From positions 1-9,419 of the forward strand of contig CAYSCX010000065.1 of the NCBI GenBank assembly GCA_964429575.1: a stretch of 9,419 nucleotides of DNA, in the 5' to 3' direction. The DNA comes from CAYSCX01 sp964429575. GTDB lineage: Bacteria; Desulfobacterota; Binatia; Binatales; Binataceae. The position numbers and the translations under genes were made by a program. Below, in pieces: positions 6,537 to 9,419 of this stretch. The stretch's first letter is position 1; every line of letters starts with the position of its first letter. Under the pieces are notes generated by a model that saw only the letters and a program-made list of their open reading frames with translations, was not told where the DNA came from and did no database searches.

Positions 6537-6782
6537 ATGCCTGAAACTGCCGAACGGCCCCGACTGACCGCGCCGTCTCTTGAGCGCCTCACGGTTGGTG
6601 ATCACTTCAAGGGAGTGATGTGGGGCATCGGGGCGACTGTGGGGCTTGGTCTTCTGTGGGCGCTCGAAATCGCGCGCGACGGTTACTTCCGTCTGCTCGA
6701 CCGCATGAATGTGAAGCCGCGCCGCAGGCGCGCGAGCGCGTTTCCTCCGGGCCGTCCGCGCAGGCGCCAGAAGGTCAGTTGA
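6537..6782 (+). CDS. Small single-pass membrane protein with basic C-terminus, unknown function
   Basis: I do not recognise a family. The 81-residue protein has a polar N-terminus, a hydrophobic segment at about 26-45 (VMWGIGATVGLGLLWALEI, with a glycine-rich face), then RDGYFRLLDRMNVK and a very basic tail rich in Arg and Pro (61-79). The Arg-rich tail would favour a cytoplasmic C-terminus and could contact nucleic acid or acidic lipid. I chose the ATG at 6537. An in-frame TTG at 6498 would start in the loop of the 13-bp hairpin, although GGAG lies 9 nt before it. The start lacks a strong Shine-Dalgarno (only TAGG nearby). The hydrophobic pattern and open frame support a real gene. Confidence 0.6.
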   Translation: MPETAERPRLTAPSLERLTVGDHFKGVMWGIGATVGLGLLWALEIARDGYFRLLDRMNVKPRRRRASAFPPGRPRRRQKVS

Positions 6783-6793
6783 CGCGCCTCCTC

Positions 6794-6826
6794 AGAAGCC
6801 TCTCGTCGCTTAGAGAGAACGCTTTC
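6794..6826. terminator. Weak imperfect hairpin between convergent genes
   Basis: CTCTC (6800-6804) pairs with GAGAG (6813-6817) around 8 nt. Flanking AGAAGC and GCTTTCT can extend it with a mismatch and a bulge. It sits in the 44-nt gap between two convergent stop codons, where a bidirectional terminator would be expected. The stem is weak and T-runs are short. Confidence 0.25.
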
Positions 6827-9274
6827 CTAGTTGTCGTCGCGCTGGCGTGACCGTTTAGGGCCGACACCGACTCGGGGCGTGGAAGCAGGTGTCCGCGCGA
6901 GGGTCTTGAGTCTCGGCGCGTCGATGGGCTCGACAAGGCCGATCTGTCCGGCGTTTTGCGCCGCCAGGTTTTCGTCGAGCAACTGCGCGAGATAGCGCGC
7001 GAGCTTCTCGTCGAGCACCCGCACCAGCGCATCGGTTTGTGCGGCCTGCGTAATCTTCAGGAAGCCTTCGAGCCGCCGCGTGCGGTCGTGTTCGCGTATG
7101 AGCCGCGCGATCGCGCTTTGCGAGAGAGCGGCAAGCTTCGCCTGAAGCGTCCCGCGGATGCGTTCGAACAGTTCGGATAGCTCGGCTTGCGGTGAATCAG
7201 CGCCGAGCACGTACCCGCATCGTGCGCATATCGGATTCCTCTCCGGCTTGGGATCTCCCTTCAAGCCGCAGTGCACAACCTTTCGCGCAAGTGCGGCGAG
7301 TTCGCCCGATAGGCTCTCCCCTTGGGGCGGACCGAGCGCGCTCATCGCATTCAGCCGCCGCAGCGCCTCGCAGTAGCGTTGCGCGTCGTTCAAGGCGGCA
7401 GCGACTCGGCCCATCTCGTGCTGGCTCTTCGCATGTGCCATGCGGTACTGCCGCGCGTATCTGAAACGGAATTTTTCGAATCGCGCCTCAAGCGCATCCA
7501 GGCTGCTTCGGGCAGCGGCGAGCACTCGCGGCCCAAGTTCGACACTCAGCAGGTGGCAGTCGGTCTGGAGTCCTGCGATCTCGCGATCTCGCGCCAAGTC
7601 GGCGTCAGCGCTGACGCCGAGCCGCGTGCCCTCCACATACTCACGCATCGCGCGCAGCTTCGGCACCGTCGCCGCGACGTGCGAAACTGCCTCATAGTCC
7701 GAGATCGAGCGAGCCGCCTGAGCTGCCCGAACCGAATCCGCCGCGGTCTCGAGCAACCGGGCAGGGCCGGCTTCGGCCAGCGCGATGTAGCCAGCGATGG
7801 TCTGCTCCTGTTCGGCCGCAAGCAGTGCCCCGCTAGCTGCCATCTCGGGCTTCAGTACCTCGGCGTCGCCCGCCGCCTTCTCCACCGCGTCCGCCATCGC
7901 CTCGCGGAGCCCCGCTACAGCAACGTCAAGCTCGGCCACGCTTCGCACCAGCGCGAGGTCGGGCGCGAAGCGTCGTACCAGCGTTATCGCGGCATTGAAC
8001 GCTGCGATCTCTGGAGCGCTGGCGGCGCCGGGCTCGAATCGAATTCCTGCGCCATCCGCGTCTATCACGCCGTGCGTCGAATCGACCAGCTTCGCGACCA
8101 CGCCGCCCAGAAACGTCGATGACCAGACTTTATCCTCAGTCTTCCCCGCAGATGCTCCCAGCTGGGCCGCGAGGACGTCGAACGCAAGCCGGCTCGCACC
8201 TGCGCTGGCGCGCTGGACGACCAGCGTATCGACGATATCTACCGCCGCGTCGCGCTCGTCCCGGTTGAAAGCCGCGACCGCTGCGCGCACGATGACCAAG
8301 GCAGCGCGCCCACTATCGCCGAGCTTCGACTCGATGCCTGCGGTGACAACCCTGGTCCGCATCAACCTGGCGGGATAGACCAGCTTGTTCGCACTGGTCG
8401 CGCTGCCTATACGCAGCTCGCCGTCTCTGAGCACTTCGCGCGCAAGCCACGAGATCGCCGCCACCGTACCGGGAGGTCTCGCGAGCGACGCCAGTGCGCG
8501 AACCGTTGCAGGATGGAATGGATAGATGTCTTGAGGATCGAAGCCGTTCGTATCGACGCCTCGATATGCTCGCGCAACTGCTTTCGAAGAGCCGCCGGCG
8601 AGCCGCCTTGTCCGGCGCAGTGCAACTATCGCGGCTTCATTCAAATCGGCGGGTCCAACCTCAAATGCCAACGCCACATCGGGCGGCCGATCGCGCACCG
8701 CCGCGAAAATCCGAAGTCGCACATCGTGCGGCTCCGATGCCCCTGCCGCCAATGTCGCGAAGAACGGCATCGCCTCCGCGCAGTCATCAGGTCCAAAGTC
8801 GAATGCAATCGTGATTGAGCGAACGCCCATTCGTCGCGCGTGCTCGAGCGCAATGCTGATTGCGGTGGGGCCGCGCATCTCCCGCCAGATGATTCGTGAG
8901 CGCGGGTCACCTGCAAGTTCCCTGGCGAGTACCTCCAGACACAGCCTCTCGGTGTTCTCCGCGCTGGACCGGCCCGCGACATCCAGATCGCAAGTGATGC
9001 GCCGCCCGTGATCGGCTCCCCCAAACCCCGCGCGCCGCTCTAGTGCGAGGACGTAGTTCAGAAAGTGGGTTTTGCCCGAACCCGGCGCCCCGTGGATCCA
9101 GTAGATCTCGCGGTCGCTCGAGGGCGCGTTCGAATTGATCCGGCGCCACGCCTGTTCGGCGGCACGGGTCAGAACGTAGCTCTCGACCGTTGCAGGATTC
9201 GGCGTAGTCTCAAGCTCCACCCTCTCAGCGAGGGGTGGAGCGAGAACGATAGGCCAGTACGCGGCCGGCCCCAT
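6827..9274 (-). CDS. Large P-loop ATPase with YPFHP motif and C-terminal CxxC element (DUF499/DUF6079-like architecture)
   Basis: Predicted soluble ATPase of about 815 residues. A Walker A motif GAPGSGKTHFL (62-72) follows the strand EIYWIH. A Walker B candidate is ITIAFDF (154-160, Asp159). A sensor-like strand RIFAAVRDRP (188-197) precedes FEVGPADLNEAAIVALRR (204-221). Then comes IYPFHPATVRALASLA (250-265) before a helical block that may be a winged-helix lid. Residues 330-640 are Ala-rich and mostly helical with likely coiled coils. HC at 668-669 plus CARC at 683-686 may bind a metal. The last 30 residues are basic. The motif order recalls large ATPases of the DUF499/DUF6079 type (BrxC/PglY in BREX), but typical members are longer and I have no alignment. 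ATG at 9274 is preceded by AAGGGG; a GTG at 9295 is the alternative. Its partners, if any, would lie to the right. Confidence 0.85.
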   Translation of the reverse strand: MGPAAYWPIVLAPPLAERVELETTPNPATVESYVLTRAAEQAWRRINSNAPSSDREIYWIHGAPGSGKTHFLNYVLALERRAGFGGADHGRRITCDLDVAGRSSAENTERLCLEVLARELAGDPRSRIIWREMRGPTAISIALEHARRMGVRSITIAFDFGPDDCAEAMPFFATLAAGASEPHDVRLRIFAAVRDRPPDVALAFEVGPADLNEAAIVALRRTRRLAGGSSKAVARAYRGVDTNGFDPQDIYPFHPATVRALASLARPPGTVAAISWLAREVLRDGELRIGSATSANKLVYPARLMRTRVVTAGIESKLGDSGRAALVIVRAAVAAFNRDERDAAVDIVDTLVVQRASAGASRLAFDVLAAQLGASAGKTEDKVWSSTFLGGVVAKLVDSTHGVIDADGAGIRFEPGAASAPEIAAFNAAITLVRRFAPDLALVRSVAELDVAVAGLREAMADAVEKAAGDAEVLKPEMAASGALLAAEQEQTIAGYIALAEAGPARLLETAADSVRAAQAARSISDYEAVSHVAATVPKLRAMREYVEGTRLGVSADADLARDREIAGLQTDCHLLSVELGPRVLAAARSSLDALEARFEKFRFRYARQYRMAHAKSQHEMGRVAAALNDAQRYCEALRRLNAMSALGPPQGESLSGELAALARKVVHCGLKGDPKPERNPICARCGYVLGADSPQAELSELFERIRGTLQAKLAALSQSAIARLIREHDRTRRLEGFLKITQAAQTDALVRVLDEKLARYLAQLLDENLAAQNAGQIGLVEPIDAPRLKTLARTPASTPRVGVGPKRSRQRDDN

Positions 9275-9313
9275 AACCCCCTTGCGCGACCGCACTCCAC
9301 AGTTGTACAGGAG

Positions 9314-9336
9314 GCCCGCTCTCGCGACCAGCGGGC
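9314..9336 (-). terminator. 7-bp hairpin upstream of the ATPase gene
   Basis: Perfect arms GCCCGCT and AGCGGGC enclose a 9-nt loop, beginning 4 nt after a minus-strand TAG at 9343-9341. No T-run follows. It could end the upstream transcript weakly or form in the leader of the ATPase mRNA. Confidence 0.35.
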
Positions 9337-9340
9337 GCGG

Positions 9341-9418
9341 CTACGGCTCGCACTTCTCCCGCGCCTCGGACGGCGCGTTGTCGTATGCGAATCGAAAGCA
9401 CGGAATGATCGGCGTGCA
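9341..9418 (-). CDS. Possible C-terminal fragment of an upstream gene, cut by window edge
   Basis: Twenty-five codons enter from the right edge and end in TAG. The peptide has three cysteines and an acidic-polar end (YDNAPSEAREKCEP), and its codons mostly end in G or C, as in real genes here. The other two frames give Arg-rich, low-quality peptides. It is in the same frame as the ATPase gene, with the TAG 66 nt before the chosen ATG. The fragment is too short to assign a function and could be non-coding. Confidence 0.4.
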   Translation of the reverse strand, partial: CTPIIPCFRFAYDNAPSEAREKCEP

Positions 9419-9419
9419 A

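Noticed and set aside
7322..8122. Plus-strand open frame of 266 codons inside the ATPase gene
   Set aside because: Antisense to an ATPase gene with clear motifs; the product is Arg/His-rich and featureless.
9225..9419. Minus-strand frame of 64 codons from the right edge
   Set aside because: It overlaps the start of the ATPase gene in another frame and gives an Arg-rich peptide with no support.

Overview
The window is GC-rich bacterial chromosome. Its left half is the start of a division and cell wall (dcw) cluster, read leftward on the minus strand in the classical order mraZ, rsmH, ftsL, ftsI, murE. murE runs to the left edge and lacks at most a few C-terminal codons. The meso-DAP type MurE signature (DNPR), the single-pass FtsL and an FtsI with one C-terminal PASTA repeat suggest a Gram-negative-type, DAP-containing rod. 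The PASTA tail, the Thr-Pro linker of the secreted protein and the base composition remind me of Deltaproteobacteria-like lineages (Desulfobacterota, Binatota, Myxococcota). That placement is an impression, not a measurement.

The dcw genes are packed very tightly. mraZ and rsmH are 6 nt apart, and the next three junctions (rsmH/ftsL, ftsL/ftsI, ftsI/murE) are all 4-nt NTGA start/stop overlaps, which points to translational coupling. MraZ is a DNA-binding regulator, RsmH methylates 16S rRNA, FtsL and FtsI belong to the septal peptidoglycan machinery, and MurE makes the UDP-MurNAc-tripeptide precursor. Upstream of mraZ are three exact TGGGA repeats and one degenerate copy at 10-11 bp spacing. 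This is the known form of an MraZ operator, and it overlaps a possible promoter and the mraZ Shine-Dalgarno sequence.

A 364-nt divergent intergenic region separates mraZ from a plus-strand gene for a secreted protein. That protein has a signal peptide, a Thr-Pro linker, a concanavalin-like/DUF1080-like beta domain and a Pro-rich tail. A perfect 13-bp hairpin follows, then a small gene for an 81-residue single-pass membrane protein with a very basic tail.

The right quarter is one large minus-strand gene, convergent with the small gene. It encodes an ~815-residue P-loop ATPase with a YPFHP segment after the ATPase core, a long helical region and a CxxC element. Its architecture recalls the large ATPases of the DUF499/DUF6079 (BrxC/PglY-like) type seen in defence systems, but this is a motif-level resemblance and no partner genes are visible. 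A possible C-terminal fragment of another gene lies at the right edge. I see no tRNA, rRNA, CRISPR array, insertion sequence or prophage gene. The ATPase is the only candidate here for part of an undescribed system.
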